Origin: Rhodobiaceae bacterium
GTDB taxonomy: Bacteria; Pseudomonadota; Alphaproteobacteria; Rhizobiales; NORP267
Assembly (NCBI GenBank): GCA_020441905.1
Contig: JAGRLG010000034.1
Coordinates: 1 to 45,344 of the forward strand
Length of the DNA stretch: 45,344 bases
Direction of reading: 5' to 3'
The first letter of the stretch is position 1. Each line of letters begins with the position of its first letter. The notes below the pieces were generated by a model. That model was not told the origin of the DNA, searched no databases, and was given only the letters and a program-made list of their open reading frames with translations. This document shows, in pieces, positions 1 to 8,890 of this stretch. The translations under genes were made by a program, and so were the position numbers.

Positions 1-1520
1 GAAGGCGCGATGATGCCATCGTCCCACAGCCGCGCCGAGGCGTAATAGGGGCTGCCCTCCTCCTCGTACTTTTCGCGGATCGGCTGCTTGAATTCCTCTT
101 CCTCGATCTCCGACCAGCTCTTGCCCGAGGCTTCGATGTTGTCGCGCTTGACCCGCGCCAGCACGCTGGCCGCCTGCTCGCCCCCCATGACCGAAATACG
201 CGCGCTGGGCCAGGTGAACAGGAAACGCGGCCCATAGGCGCGCCCGCACATGGCGTAGTTCCCCGCCCCGTGCGAGCCGCCGACGATCAGGGTGATTTTC
301 GGCACCTTGGCGCAGGCCACAGCGCTCACCATCTTGGCGCCGTCCTTGGCGATACCCCCGGCCTCATAGTCGCGCCCGACCATGAACCCGGCAACATTCT
401 GGATGAACAGCAGCGGGATCCTGCGCTGGCAGGCGAGCTGGACGAAATGGGCGCCCTTCAGCGCCGATTCCGAGTAGAGGATCCCGTTATTGGCGATGAT
501 ACCCACCGGCACGCCCCAGATATGGGCAAAGCCGGTCACCAGCGTCGTGCCGTACAGCTGCTTGAATTCGTCGAACTCGGACCCGTCGGCCAGGCGGGCG
601 ATGACCTCGCGCACGTCATATTGAGCCGCCCGGTTGGCCGGGATCACGCCATCCAGTTCGCTCGCCGGCAGCGCCGGTTCCACCGCTTCGCGCACCGCGA
701 TGTCGGCGCCGCGCTGCCGCCCCAGCCCGCGCACGATTCCCCGCGCCAGTTCCAGCGCGTGATCGTCGTTGAGAGCATAATGATCGGCGACCCCGGAGCG
801 CCGCGCGTGGACGTCGGCGCCGCCAAGCTCCTCGGCGCTGACCTCCTCGCCGGTCGCCGCCTTGACCAGAGGCGGCCCGCCGAGAAAGATCGTGCCCTGG
901 CCGCGCACGATGATCGCCTCGTCGGAAATTGCCGGCACATAGGCGCCTCCCGCGGTGCATGACCCCATTACCACCGCGATCTGGGCAATTCCGGCAGCCG
1001 ACATATTGGCCTGGTTGAAGAAGATGCGGCCGAAATGCTCGCGGTCGGGAAAGACATGGCGCTGGTTGGGCAGGTTGGCGCCCCCCGAATCGACCAGGTA
1101 AATGCAGGGCAGGCGGTTTTCGGCGGCGATTTCCTGCGCCCGCAGGTGCTTTTTCACCGTCATCGGATAGTAGCTGCCGCCCTTTATCGTCGCATCGTTG
1201 CACACGACCATGCACTGGCGCCCCTCGATCAGCCCGATGCCGGTGATCAGCCCGGCGGCATGGACGTCGCCTTCATACATGCCGCCCGCCGCCAGCGCCG
1301 ACAGCTCCAGGAAAGGCGAGCCGGGATCGATCAGCTTCATCACCCGGTCGCGCGGCAGCAGCTTGCCGCGCCCGGCGTGACGTGCGCGCGCCTGTTCGCC
1401 GCCGCCGCCGGAAGCCGCCGCCAAATGGCGCTCCAGTTCGCCAACCAGGCGGCCCATCGCCGCCGCATTGGCCGCGAATTCGCGCGATTGCGGATTGATC
1501 GACGAACGCAGAACCGCCAC
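1..1520 (-). CDS. mccB: Methylcrotonyl-CoA carboxylase beta (carboxyltransferase) subunit, partial
   Basis: Carboxyltransferase subunit of the biotin-dependent methylcrotonyl-CoA carboxylase, the step after isovaleryl-CoA dehydrogenase in leucine breakdown. About 506 codons are visible; the reading frame runs off the left edge at a stretch reading [10 protein letters not shown], close to the usual C-terminus, so roughly 30 residues are missing. Family marks include [15 protein letters not shown] and [19 protein letters not shown], typical of MccB rather than PccB. The start is a GTG at 1520 preceded by an AAGGAAGGGGG ribosome site; no better ATG exists. It lies 27 bases after the glutathione transferase stop. 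The biotin-carrying alpha subunit is not in this window and presumably follows to the left. Confidence 0.93.
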   Translation of the reverse strand, partial: MAVLRSSINPQSREFAANAAAMGRLVGELERHLAAASGGGGEQARARHAGRGKLLPRDRVMKLIDPGSPFLELSALAAGGMYEGDVHAAGLITGIGLIEGRQCMVVCNDATIKGGSYYPMTVKKHLRAQEIAAENRLPCIYLVDSGGANLPNQRHVFPDREHFGRIFFNQANMSAAGIAQIAVVMGSCTAGGAYVPAISDEAIIVRGQGTIFLGGPPLVKAATGEEVSAEELGGADVHARRSGVADHYALNDDHALELARGIVRGLGRQRGADIAVREAVEPALPASELDGVIPANRAAQYDVREVIARLADGSEFDEFKQLYGTTLVTGFAHIWGVPVGIIANNGILYSESALKGAHFVQLACQRRIPLLFIQNVAGFMVGRDYEAGGIAKDGAKMVSAVACAKVPKITLIVGGSHGAGNYAMCGRAYGPRFLFTWPSARISVMGGEQAASVLARVKRDNIEASGKSWSEIEEEEFKQPIREKYEEEGSPYYASARLWDDGIIAP

Positions 1521-1547
1521 CGCCAGCCCCCTTCCTTACAGTTTGGC

Positions 1548-2186
1548 TTACGCCACCTCGAAATTGTCCACCGTCCACGGTTCGGCCCGCGCCCGGTCCA
1601 TCAATTCGCCCCATGCCGGCAGCGCCATCACCGCCTCCATATAGGCCCGCGCCGGCGGCGAAACGGGCACGTCATAGATGTGCAGCCGCCCCACCACCGG
1701 CGCGAACATGGCATCCACCGCGCCGAAAGCGCCGAACAGGAACGGTCCGCCGGCCTGGCGTGCGCTCCAGATGGCGTCGATGCGGGCAATATTCTCCCGC
1801 GCCTCGTCGCTAAGGCCGATCGCCTTGGGCGGGCGGCGCAAATTCATCGGGCATTCCCGCCTGAGCGGCAGAAAACCCGAATGCATTTCCGCCGACAGCG
1901 ACCGCGCCCGCGCCCGCGTCGCGGCGTCCGCGGGCCACAGGCCAGCTTGCGGATGTCCTTCGGCTGCATATTCGATGATCGCCAGCGAATCCCACACCGT
2001 CACCGCCCCGTCTTCGAGAATGGGCACCTTGCCGCCGGGCGAATGGCTCAGGATCTGCTCCTTGCTGCCCGGCACATAAAGCGAGATCACCTTTTCTTCG
2101 AAGGGAATGCCGGCCGCCTTGAGCGCCAGCCAGGGCCGCACCGACCACGACGAATAATTCAGATTGCCGACGATAAGCGAATACAT
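1548..2186 (-). CDS. Glutathione S-transferase family protein
   Basis: Cytosolic glutathione transferase-like protein of 212 residues. The N-terminal thioredoxin-like domain carries the motif NLNYSSWSVRPWL near residues 8-20, with serines in the usual catalytic position, and GGKVPILEDGAVTVWDSLAI, the conserved cis-proline and glutathione-binding serine region. A helical C-terminal domain follows. The start at 2186 was preferred over an upstream in-frame start because GGGAGAGG lies immediately before it. It sits directly upstream of mccB on the same strand, so the two may be cotranscribed. Substrate unknown; whether it acts in leucine catabolism or in general detoxification cannot be told from sequence. 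Confidence 0.88.
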   Translation of the reverse strand: MYSLIVGNLNYSSWSVRPWLALKAAGIPFEEKVISLYVPGSKEQILSHSPGGKVPILEDGAVTVWDSLAIIEYAAEGHPQAGLWPADAATRARARSLSAEMHSGFLPLRRECPMNLRRPPKAIGLSDEARENIARIDAIWSARQAGGPFLFGAFGAVDAMFAPVVGRLHIYDVPVSPPARAYMEAVMALPAWGELMDRARAEPWTVDNFEVA

Positions 2187-2294
2187 GGCCTCTCCCGGGC
2201 GCTGCAAAGAAATCGGCCCACTATCGGGTGCCGCGGGTGGCCAAGGCAAGAGCGGCGTCGGCGCTTTCCGGCTCAAGCCGCCGCCATCGCCCGC

Positions 2295-3746
2295 TCAGTC
2301 CCAGAAATCCCGCATCAGAACGACATAGACCGTCACCAGCTCCAGCCGCCCCACCAGCATCGAGAGGACGAGAAGCAGCTTGGCGCTGTCGGGAACGGCG
2401 GCAAAATTGCCCGCCGGTCCTCCGGTCTGTCCCAGGCCGGGACCGACATTTGCCATCGCCTGCGCCACCGCGGAGGACGCCGAAAGGAAGTCCAGCCCGG
2501 TGGCCATGACCGCCAGCGACAGCACCGAAAAGGAAAGAAAATAGAGAAAGAAGAAAGTCTGAACCGCAGCCAGCATCGGCGTGTCGACCGGCTTGCCGTT
2601 ATAGCTGAGCGGCGCCACCAGATTGGGCGACAGGGTAACGCGAAGCTGGTTGCGCACCGCGCCAAGCATGATCTGCCAGCGGAAGATCTTGATGCCGCCG
2701 GCCGTCGAGCCGGCACAGCCGCCGACAAACATCAGGAAAAACATGAACCCGGTTCCGAAACTGCCCCAGGCGCTGAAATCCTCGGTAACGAAGCCGGTAT
2801 CGGTAAGCACGGAGGTAACGGCAAATGAGGAGTGGCGCAGTGCCACGGCCAGCGTCATGTGATTGAACGCCGCATTCCACAAGGTCACGATCAGGATCGC
2901 GGCCAGCAGCGTAATCAGAAAGGCGCGCACCTGCCGATCGCGCGCGAGCGCGCGCCGGCCCTCGATAATGAACCGGGCAAAATAGATCAGCGGCAGCGCC
3001 GCCATCGCCATGAACGCCGTGGTCACGACCTCGATTGCCACCGAATTGAAATGGCCCAGAGAGGCGTCATGGGTGGAAAAGCCACCGGTGGCGAGGGTCG
3101 CCATGGCATGATTGATGGCGTCGAAACCATTCATCCCGGCCAGTCTCAGGGCCACCGCGCAAAGCACGGTCAGCCCGATATAGACCAGGGCGCCGACGGT
3201 TGCGACCTGACGCGCGCGCGGCAGGATCTTTCCCGAAATATCGGAAGATTCGGTTCGGAAAAGCTGCATGCCGCCAACGCTGAGCGCCGGGAGCACGATC
3301 ATCGCCATGGCGATGATGCCGATGCCGCCGAACCATTGCAGCAGCGAGCGCCACAGCAGCAGCCCGGGCGGCAGGCCGTCGAGGCCGACCAGCACCGTCG
3401 AGCCGGTCGTGGTCAGCCCCGACATGACCTCGAAATAGATGTCGACAAGGTCGAGTTTCACCGAGGACAGGGCGAGTGGCACCGAAGCGAAGACGCCGAG
3501 GGCCAGCCAGCTCACCACCGTCAGCAAATAATAGAAGGCGCGCCCTGTCGGCGGCCTTTCGCTGCGGTTGGAAACGGCCAGCAGGGCGCCGACGGCAAAG
3601 GTGGCCAGCGACGATTCCAGAAAGACAACGGTGTCGGGATTGTGGAAGGCAAGATCGACCATGGCCGGCAGCACCATGACCGTGGCCAGGAAGCAGAGCA
3701 GCAGACCGGTTACATAGAAAGAAAACTGGATGCGTGCGCGAAGCAC
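2295..3746 (-). CDS. trkH: Trk-type potassium uptake protein, TrkH/KtrB family
   Basis: Inner-membrane K+ transporter subunit of 483 residues. Four pore-loop repeats can be recognised, with selectivity-filter segments in SGLTTTGST, ATGGFSTHD, LTDTGFVTED and ANVGPGLG, each followed by a hydrophobic helix, as in the TrkH/KtrB superfamily. GGCAGSTAGGIKIFR is a conserved TrkH segment. The start codon is GTG at 3746 with a GGCGGGAA stretch just upstream. No regulatory TrkA subunit is adjacent, so partner proteins must be encoded elsewhere. It follows the rhodanese gene by 132 bases on the same strand. Confidence 0.93.
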   Translation of the reverse strand: MLRARIQFSFYVTGLLLCFLATVMVLPAMVDLAFHNPDTVVFLESSLATFAVGALLAVSNRSERPPTGRAFYYLLTVVSWLALGVFASVPLALSSVKLDLVDIYFEVMSGLTTTGSTVLVGLDGLPPGLLLWRSLLQWFGGIGIIAMAMIVLPALSVGGMQLFRTESSDISGKILPRARQVATVGALVYIGLTVLCAVALRLAGMNGFDAINHAMATLATGGFSTHDASLGHFNSVAIEVVTTAFMAMAALPLIYFARFIIEGRRALARDRQVRAFLITLLAAILIVTLWNAAFNHMTLAVALRHSSFAVTSVLTDTGFVTEDFSAWGSFGTGFMFFLMFVGGCAGSTAGGIKIFRWQIMLGAVRNQLRVTLSPNLVAPLSYNGKPVDTPMLAAVQTFFFLYFLSFSVLSLAVMATGLDFLSASSAVAQAMANVGPGLGQTGGPAGNFAAVPDSAKLLLVLSMLVGRLELVTVYVVLMRDFWD

Positions 3747-3878
3747 TTCCCGCCCCCCGGGGATTATCGACCGCCAGGCGGCACCCTGCGCGGTCCTGGG
3801 AACAGCGAGACTAGATCCTCCCCGCCTGCGGCAACAACCACTATCTCTGCCTCAGGCAAAATGGAAGGTGCTCCCGCG

Positions 3879-4286
3879 TCAGCTCCAGTCCTTTCCGCCT
3901 TCCACCGCGCCGCCCGCCGCTTTCCAGGCGCCGAAGCCGCCGACGATATCGCTTACCGGCGCCAGCCCCATGCGCTGGGCGACTTCCGCCGCCAGCACTG
4001 ATCGCAGACCGGCGGCGCAGAAGAAGACGAACCGTTTGTCCTGTTGGAAAATATCGCGGTGATAAGGGCTTTCGGGATCGATCCAGAATTCGAGCATGCC
4101 GCGCGGACAATGAAATGCCCCGGGAATCCGGCCCTCGCGTTCCAGTTCGCGAACGTCGCGCACATCGACGAAGATCACGTCCTCGCGGCCGTGAAGCGCA
4201 ATCGCGTCGGCGCATTCCAGCCGCTCGAGCCGCGCCTCCGCTTCGCGGACCAGTTCGCGGAAGCCCTTGGTGATTGTCTGAACCAT
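3879..4286 (-). CDS. Rhodanese-like domain protein
   Basis: Single-domain rhodanese-like protein of 135 residues, probably cytoplasmic since no signal peptide is visible. The motif VIFVDVRDVRELEREGRIPG near residues 37-56 is the conserved CH2A-like region. FFCAAGLRS carries the catalytic cysteine in the six-residue active-site loop of sulfurtransferases, so catalysis is plausible. The ribosome site GGCGGAGGACAG precedes the ATG. Acceptor and donor are unknown. It is transcribed toward trkH, and upstream lies the terminator of the small membrane protein gene, so it probably starts its own transcript. Confidence 0.88.
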   Translation of the reverse strand: MVQTITKGFRELVREAEARLERLECADAIALHGREDVIFVDVRDVRELEREGRIPGAFHCPRGMLEFWIDPESPYHRDIFQQDKRFVFFCAAGLRSVLAAEVAQRMGLAPVSDIVGGFGAWKAAGGAVEGGKDWS

Positions 4287-4424
4287 CTGTCCTCCGCCCT
4301 CGCCGGAATCCGGGCAGGCGCCTGCGCGCGCGCCCTGCTCTTCAAGAAGACATAATGGCTCTGAATGCGGTTTGAAAACAATGCTCCCCTGCCCCGCCGG
4401 CGGACGGGCGCCTGGCGGGAGGGC

Positions 4425-4473
4425 AAAAAGGAGCCGCGCTTCAGGCTACGCCAACACTGGCCTTGAGCGCGGC
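4425..4473 (-). terminator. Rho-independent terminator after the 34-codon gene
   Basis: On the minus strand, GCCGCGCT and AGCGCGGC form a perfect 8-bp GC-rich stem (4466-4473 with 4433-4440), with AGGC/GCCT extending it inside after a short mismatch. TCCTTTTT follows directly. It begins 24 bases after the stop of the small gene at 4497. Confidence 0.7.
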
Positions 4474-4496
4474 CGAAACCTTTGCGCCGCCGGGTT

Positions 4497-4601
4497 CTAG
4501 AATATGCCCAGCAGATAAGCGGCGAGGATGATGGCGACTATGCCGCCCGCCGTCCAAAGCGCGACCTGGGTAAGATTGTTGCCTGTTTGGGGCTGTGCCA
4601 T
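4497..4601 (-). CDS. 34-residue single-span membrane protein
   Basis: Unrecognised small protein. It starts MAQPQTGNNLTQ, continues with a hydrophobic span from about residue 13 to the end containing TAGGIVAIILAAYLLGIF, and stops directly after the span, so it is an N-out or N-in single-helix protein with almost no C-terminal tail. Support: an excellent ribosome site AAGGAG seven bases before the ATG, a TATAAT -10 element upstream inside a palindrome, and a rho-independent terminator just downstream, so it looks like a complete single-gene transcription unit. Neighbours are an MscS channel gene upstream and a rhodanese downstream. Function unknown; not a recognisable toxin or oxidase subunit. 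Confidence 0.72.
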   Translation of the reverse strand: MAQPQTGNNLTQVALWTAGGIVAIILAAYLLGIF

Positions 4602-4677
4602 GTCTGTTCTCCTTGTTTCTGGGAACCGTACTTGCACAATCGCGATGGCGGCTGCCGTACAGCTCATCGCTTATCCT

Positions 4678-4694
4678 AAAGTATATTATACTTT
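4678..4694. promoter_or_regulatory. Perfect 17-nt palindrome containing a TATAAT -10 box
   Basis: AAAGTATA and TATACTTT are perfect inverted halves around one central base. On the minus strand the centre reads TATAAT (4685-4690), a consensus -10 hexamer directed toward the 34-codon gene; the -35 region is weak (CTTGCG or similar). An AT-rich palindrome exactly on the -10 box of an otherwise GC-rich chromosome looks like a repressor site controlling that promoter. The regulator is unknown. Confidence 0.55.
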
Positions 4695-4817
4695 TGGTTA
4701 GGTTCCGCAAGGGAATTTGGAGGGCAAGAAGTCGCGCCCCCGCCGGGGCAAAAGGGGCGGCGCCACGCGGGGCCACGAAGCCGGCTGCCCACGGGCGCGC
4801 AGGGCACTACGGAAATT

Positions 4818-6143
4818 CTAGCCGTCCCTCGGTTCCACCGAGCGGACTTCCAGCGGCGACTTGATGATGATCTCGCGGTGCGGATAGGGGAAACTCAGCC
4901 CGGCTTCCTTGAAGGAATCCCACAGTGCCAGCAATACCAGCCCGCGAACATTTGCGACCCCTCTTTCGGGATCCTGGATCCAGAACCTCAGGACGAAATC
5001 GACCGAGGAATCGCCGAATCCGGCAAGGTGGCAGACCGGCTCGGGAACCTGGGCCACCCGGTCCGTCGTCTTGGCCGCCTCTATGGCCAGCTTGCGCGCC
5101 ATATGGGGGTCGCAGTCATAGGAAATGCCGAATGTCACTTCGAGGCGGATATTGCGGCTGGAAAACGACCAGTTGATGACCTGCTGGGTAACAAAGTCCT
5201 CGTTCGGGATCAGGTGTTCGCGCCCGTCCCGCGTCACCACCGAGACGTAGCGCGAGCGCAGCGAGGTGATCCAGCCGAAGGTTTCGCCCACCGAAATCAC
5301 GTCGCCCGGCTTGATCGACTTGTCGAGCAGGATGATGATTCCGCTCACCAGGTTGGAAACCACTTTCTGCAATCCGAAGCCGAGGCCGAGGCCGACAGCG
5401 CCGGAAAAGACCGCCAGCGCGGTGAGATCGACGCCGATCGCCGTCAGCGCGGCGAAAAAGGCGATGGTGACCAGCAGAACCTTGAACACCTTGCCGATCA
5501 GGACCTGGAGCGAGGGCGTCAGGTCCTCGTTGCCGGCGAGGCGCCGGTCGACCAGGTTGCCCACCGCGCCTGCGGCCCACAGCAACCCCGCCAGCAGCAG
5601 GATGCCCTTGACCAGCGACCACAGGGAAACCTGCAATTCGCCCATGCCGAGCGAGATCGAATCCATCAGGTCGATGGCCGGTTGCAACAGGCCGAGAATG
5701 TTCAGCGCCGCCGCCGTCCAGGCGATCACCGCCACGGTGCGCGCAAGAGTGATATTGCGGATAATCCGCGAACCGACGGAAATGATGAGCCATGCGGAAA
5801 CCAGGCTCATTGCCACGCCGATGAAATAGCTGCGGCTGTACCAGGTTATCTCCCGCAGGACGACATAGGCGATCCATAGCAGCAGCGCGAAGGCGATCCA
5901 GCGGATACGCCGCAGCAGAAGCGCGAGGAAGCGCAGCAGCCGCGGCTGGTTCTGGATCTGCCTCAGGCGCTTTTCCAGACGCGGTTCAAGCCAGCGGTGC
6001 AGCAATTCGGAAAAAACGTAGAGGCCCGCAATCAGGCCGAACTGGGCAAAAGCCCAGCCCTGCGCCATGGCCTGAAACGAAAAAATATTCTCGGTCAGCC
6101 ACGTCCAGGCGAGGGACAACCACTTCTGAAGATCAATGATCAT
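4818..6143 (-). CDS. MscS-family mechanosensitive ion channel protein
   Basis: Inner-membrane channel of about 441 residues, opening under membrane tension to release solutes at osmotic downshock. Several N-terminal hydrophobic helices are followed by the conserved pore helix GAVGLGLGFGLQKVVSNLVS and the beta domain with IKPGDVISVGETFGWITSL and IPNEDFVTQQVINWS, all hallmark MscS segments. The start at ATG 6143 was chosen because GGGAG lies seven bases upstream; an earlier in-frame ATG at 6167 has no such site. It is longer than E. coli MscS (286 residues) because of extra N-terminal membrane helices. YdcF-like gene lies 97 bases upstream. Confidence 0.9.
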   Translation of the reverse strand: MIIDLQKWLSLAWTWLTENIFSFQAMAQGWAFAQFGLIAGLYVFSELLHRWLEPRLEKRLRQIQNQPRLLRFLALLLRRIRWIAFALLLWIAYVVLREITWYSRSYFIGVAMSLVSAWLIISVGSRIIRNITLARTVAVIAWTAAALNILGLLQPAIDLMDSISLGMGELQVSLWSLVKGILLLAGLLWAAGAVGNLVDRRLAGNEDLTPSLQVLIGKVFKVLLVTIAFFAALTAIGVDLTALAVFSGAVGLGLGFGLQKVVSNLVSGIIILLDKSIKPGDVISVGETFGWITSLRSRYVSVVTRDGREHLIPNEDFVTQQVINWSFSSRNIRLEVTFGISYDCDPHMARKLAIEAAKTTDRVAQVPEPVCHLAGFGDSSVDFVLRFWIQDPERGVANVRGLVLLALWDSFKEAGLSFPYPHREIIIKSPLEVRSVEPRDG

Positions 6144-6240
6144 GCATGCGCTCCCGCGTGCCGCCATTCAAGCAGCAGCCCGGCGTTCCGCCAACAGCTT
6201 TCAATGGAAGCGATTAATGGCCCGCGGCGGCGCAAAGCCC

Positions 6241-7035
6241 CTAGCGCCCGGGCAGCAGCGCGCTGGTCCGCCCGGTCAGGTAATACACCACCAGGCCGAC
6301 CCATTCGCGGGTTGCCAGATCGACCCGGCGCAAGCCTTCCGAAACCCTGCCGAAAGGCCGCAACAGATCCTGCGTGCCGCGCGTGCGGTAGTCGACTGGA
6401 TGGGCGACAACAGGAAAGCCGACCCGGCGAAAACAGCCCACCGCGCGCGGCATGTGATAGGCCGAGGTGACGAGAAGCCAGCGCTCGCTCGCCTTGGGCA
6501 CTACCATGCTCTTGGTCATCAATGCGTTCTGGAACGTGTTGCGCGAGCGGTCCTCGCTTTCCAGGCGCAGCGGATCGAGCCCGGCCTCCGCGAGCATGCG
6601 CCGCGCCAGGCCGGCCTCCGCCACCCTGTCGTAGAGCACGCCGCCCGAACCGCCGCTGATGACGATCCGCGCCCTGGGGTAGCGCCGCGCCAATACAACC
6701 AGTTCCGCCAGCCGTTCGGCGGCTTCATTCAGGGCGGAAACGTCGCGCGCCGACGATACCAGCGTATCGAAGGCGCCGCCGAGCAGGATGATGCCGTCCG
6801 GCGCCGGCGCGTCGGCGGGCGGCGGCGGAAACCTGTTCTCCAGCGGCAGGATCACGGCATGGCCGAGCGGGCTGAGGCCCGCGATCAGCAGCAGCACCGT
6901 GGCCGCGGTGGCCACCGCCCTGCCCGCCCGCCACCAGCGCGTGAACAGCGCCAGCACCCCCGCCACCGCAAGCACCACAAGCAGGGAGGAGGGTTCGAAG
7001 AAGAACCACAGGATTTTGGACAGGTAAAAGAACAT
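6241..7035 (-). CDS. YdcF/ElyC family (DUF218) envelope protein
   Basis: Membrane-anchored protein of 264 residues. Two N-terminal hydrophobic helices (about residues 5-31 and 38-62) precede a DUF218 domain with DGIILLGGAFD, RIVISGGSG, SRNTFQNA and WLLVTSAYHMPRA, the conserved segments of the SanA/YdcF/ElyC family. ElyC is linked to peptidoglycan and lipid-carrier homeostasis in E. coli; the exact reaction of this homologue is not known. It is encoded between ridA and the MscS gene on the same strand, giving two envelope-stress-type genes side by side. Confidence 0.87.
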   Translation of the reverse strand: MFFYLSKILWFFFEPSSLLVVLAVAGVLALFTRWWRAGRAVATAATVLLLIAGLSPLGHAVILPLENRFPPPPADAPAPDGIILLGGAFDTLVSSARDVSALNEAAERLAELVVLARRYPRARIVISGGSGGVLYDRVAEAGLARRMLAEAGLDPLRLESEDRSRNTFQNALMTKSMVVPKASERWLLVTSAYHMPRAVGCFRRVGFPVVAHPVDYRTRGTQDLLRPFGRVSEGLRRVDLATREWVGLVVYYLTGRTSALLPGR

Positions 7036-7112
7036 GGGTCAGAAATGTGCCGCATTTGCCCGCCCCCCAAGCAGGCAGGAAGACAAATAGGCCAGCACGG
7101 CGTGCCCGGCAA

Positions 7113-7134
7113 GGCGCAATACGCCCCTTGCGCC
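7113..7134. other. Hairpin just downstream of ridA
   Basis: GGCGCAA and TTGCGCC form a perfect 7-bp stem with an 8-base loop, beginning five bases after the ridA stop on the minus strand. No uridine run follows, so a classic terminator is unlikely; it may protect the ridA transcript end or attenuate read-through into the ydcF-like gene. Confidence 0.4.
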
Positions 7135-7138
7135 ACCA

Positions 7139-7600
7139 TCAGTCGCGCAGGGCCACCGACATTTCGACTTCCACCGTGATATCGAAGGGCAGCGATGGCG
7201 CGCCGACAGCGCAGCGCGCGCCCTTGCCGGCGTCGCCGAAGACTTCGACCATCAGGTGCGAAAACCCGTCGATGATCCTGGGGTGATTCTGGAATCCCGG
7301 CACGGCATTGACCAGGCCGAACACCCGCACCACCTCCTTGATCCGATCCAGCGATCCCAGATGGGCCCGCAACTGGCTGAGCGAATTGAGCGCCGTCAGC
7401 CGCGCCGCCTCGATCGCCTCGTCCTCGCTGCGGATATCGGGCACGCGGCCGGTTATCAGGCTGCCATCGGGGCGCACCGGCCCCTGCCCGGCGACATAGA
7501 CCATGCCCCCCGCCTCGACACAGGCGCGGTAGGCTCCGGCCGGCTTCATCGGCGCCGGCAGCACGATGCCAAGCTTGCCAAGCCGCTCCTCGATATTCAT
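7139..7600 (-). CDS. RidA family (YjgF/YER057c/UK114) protein
   Basis: Small cytoplasmic protein of 153 residues of the RidA superfamily; the best known members hydrolyse reactive enamine/imine intermediates from PLP enzymes. Visible segments are MVYVAGQGPVRPDGSL and RVFGLVNAVPGFQNHPRI, with LPFDITVEVEMSVAL at the end. It resembles the longer RidA subgroup and lacks the canonical RidA ending with the IEIEAIA motif, so it may not share the enamine deaminase activity. ATG 7600 has an ideal GGAGGAG ribosome site and was preferred over the longer frame beginning at 7630. It follows the isovaleryl-CoA dehydrogenase gene by 57 bases and is probably in the same operon. Confidence 0.87.
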   Translation of the reverse strand: MNIEERLGKLGIVLPAPMKPAGAYRACVEAGGMVYVAGQGPVRPDGSLITGRVPDIRSEDEAIEAARLTALNSLSQLRAHLGSLDRIKEVVRVFGLVNAVPGFQNHPRIIDGFSHLMVEVFGDAGKGARCAVGAPSLPFDITVEVEMSVALRD

Positions 7601-7657
7601 GGATCTCCTCCCGCCGGCCCCGCCGGTCACCTGTTCCAGCTTTGAGCGCTATCCAGC

Positions 7658-8830
7658 TCAGTTGCTCTTGTCGAAAATCTCGCGCCCGATGAGCATGCGC
7701 CGGATCTCGCTGGTTCCCGCGCCAATCTCATAGAGCTTGGCATCGCGCAGCAGCCGTCCGGCTGGATAGTCGTTGATATAACCGTTGCCGCCCAGGATCT
7801 GCACCGCCTCCAGCGCGGCTCTGGTTGCCGCCTCGGCGGCGAACAAGATCGCGCCGGCAGCGTCCTCGCGGGTGGTCTGCCCGCGATCGCAGGCTTTGGC
7901 CACCGCATAGACATATGCGCGCGCGGCATTGGCCGTCACATGGATATCGGCGATCTTGCCCTCGATGAACTGAAAGCGGCCGATGGGCCGGCCGAACTGC
8001 TGGCGCTCATGCACATAGGGCACCACCAGATCGAGACAGGCCTGCATGATGCCCAGCGGGCCGGCCGCCAGCACGACCCGCTCATAGTCCAGCCCCGACA
8101 GCAGGATGGCACCTCCCCCGCCCGGCTCGCCAAGCACGTTCTCCAGCGGCACCTCGCAATCGGCAAAGATCAGTTCGCAGGTATCCGAGCCGCGCATGCC
8201 GAGCTTGTCGAGCTTTTGCGCCGTGGAAAACCCGGCCATCCCTTTTTCGACGATAAAGGCGGTAATGCCGCGCCAGCCGGCCTCGGGATCGCTCCTGGCA
8301 TAGACCACGAGGACATCGGCGCCCGGCCCATTGGTGATCCACATCTTGTTGCCGTTGAGAACATAGGCGCCGCCCTTCCTGTCTGCCCGCAGCCGCATCG
8401 CCGAAACGTCGGAACCTGCTCCCGGCTCCGACATCGCCAGGGCGCCGAGATGTTCCCCCGAAATCAGCTTCGGCAGGAATCTGCGCTTCTGCGCCTCGCT
8501 GCCATTGCGGCGGATCTGGTTGACGCACAGGTTGGAATGGGCGCCATAGCTCAGCCCCACCGAGGCCGATGCGCGGCTGATCTCCTCCATGGCGACGCAA
8601 TGTTCCAGGTAACCAAGCCCGGCGCCGCCATGAGATTCCTCAACCGTGACGCCGAGCAGGCCCAGCGCACCCATTTGCGGCCACAGATCGCGCGGAAATT
8701 CGTTGGTCCGGTCGATGTCCTGCGCCCGCGGGGCGATCCGGTCGGCGGCAAATCCGGCCACCGACTTGCGGATCATGTCGGCGGTTTCGCCAAGGCCGAA
8801 ATCGAGCGCGCGGTAGGCATCCGAACTCAT
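7658..8830 (-). CDS. ivd: Isovaleryl-CoA dehydrogenase
   Basis: FAD-dependent acyl-CoA dehydrogenase of 390 residues that oxidises isovaleryl-CoA to 3-methylcrotonyl-CoA in leucine degradation, passing electrons to electron-transfer flavoprotein. [11 protein letters not shown] (about residues 132-142) and [15 protein letters not shown] are acyl-CoA dehydrogenase signatures. The glutamate at residue 250 in [19 protein letters not shown] is at the position characteristic of isovaleryl-CoA dehydrogenase rather than the C-terminal catalytic position of other family members. The C-terminal [20 protein letters not shown] is also conserved. Downstream of the MerR gene by 60 bases; together with mccB it shows a leucine catabolic capacity. 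Confidence 0.95.
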   Translation of the reverse strand: MSSDAYRALDFGLGETADMIRKSVAGFAADRIAPRAQDIDRTNEFPRDLWPQMGALGLLGVTVEESHGGAGLGYLEHCVAMEEISRASASVGLSYGAHSNLCVNQIRRNGSEAQKRRFLPKLISGEHLGALAMSEPGAGSDVSAMRLRADRKGGAYVLNGNKMWITNGPGADVLVVYARSDPEAGWRGITAFIVEKGMAGFSTAQKLDKLGMRGSDTCELIFADCEVPLENVLGEPGGGGAILLSGLDYERVVLAAGPLGIMQACLDLVVPYVHERQQFGRPIGRFQFIEGKIADIHVTANAARAYVYAVAKACDRGQTTREDAAGAILFAAEAATRAALEAVQILGGNGYINDYPAGRLLRDAKLYEIGAGTSEIRRMLIGREIFDKSN

Positions 8831-8890
8831 GCGCCGGTTCCCTGTCCGCCCCGGTCCGGGCCAGCCCGCCAGGCCGGCCGCTCTGTCACA

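Noticed and set aside
1035..2828. A 597-codon open frame on the plus strand
   Set aside because: It runs antisense to mccB, the glutathione transferase and trkH, has no ribosome site and a composition (arginine, histidine, glutamine) typical of antisense frames in high-GC DNA.
4441..4776. A 111-codon minus-strand frame covering the small membrane protein gene
   Set aside because: It is in a different frame, crosses the promoter palindrome and reads through the terminator stem, with no ribosome site at its start.
7113..7134. ridA hairpin as a rho-independent terminator
   Set aside because: The stem is good but no uridine run follows, so it is listed only as a hairpin.
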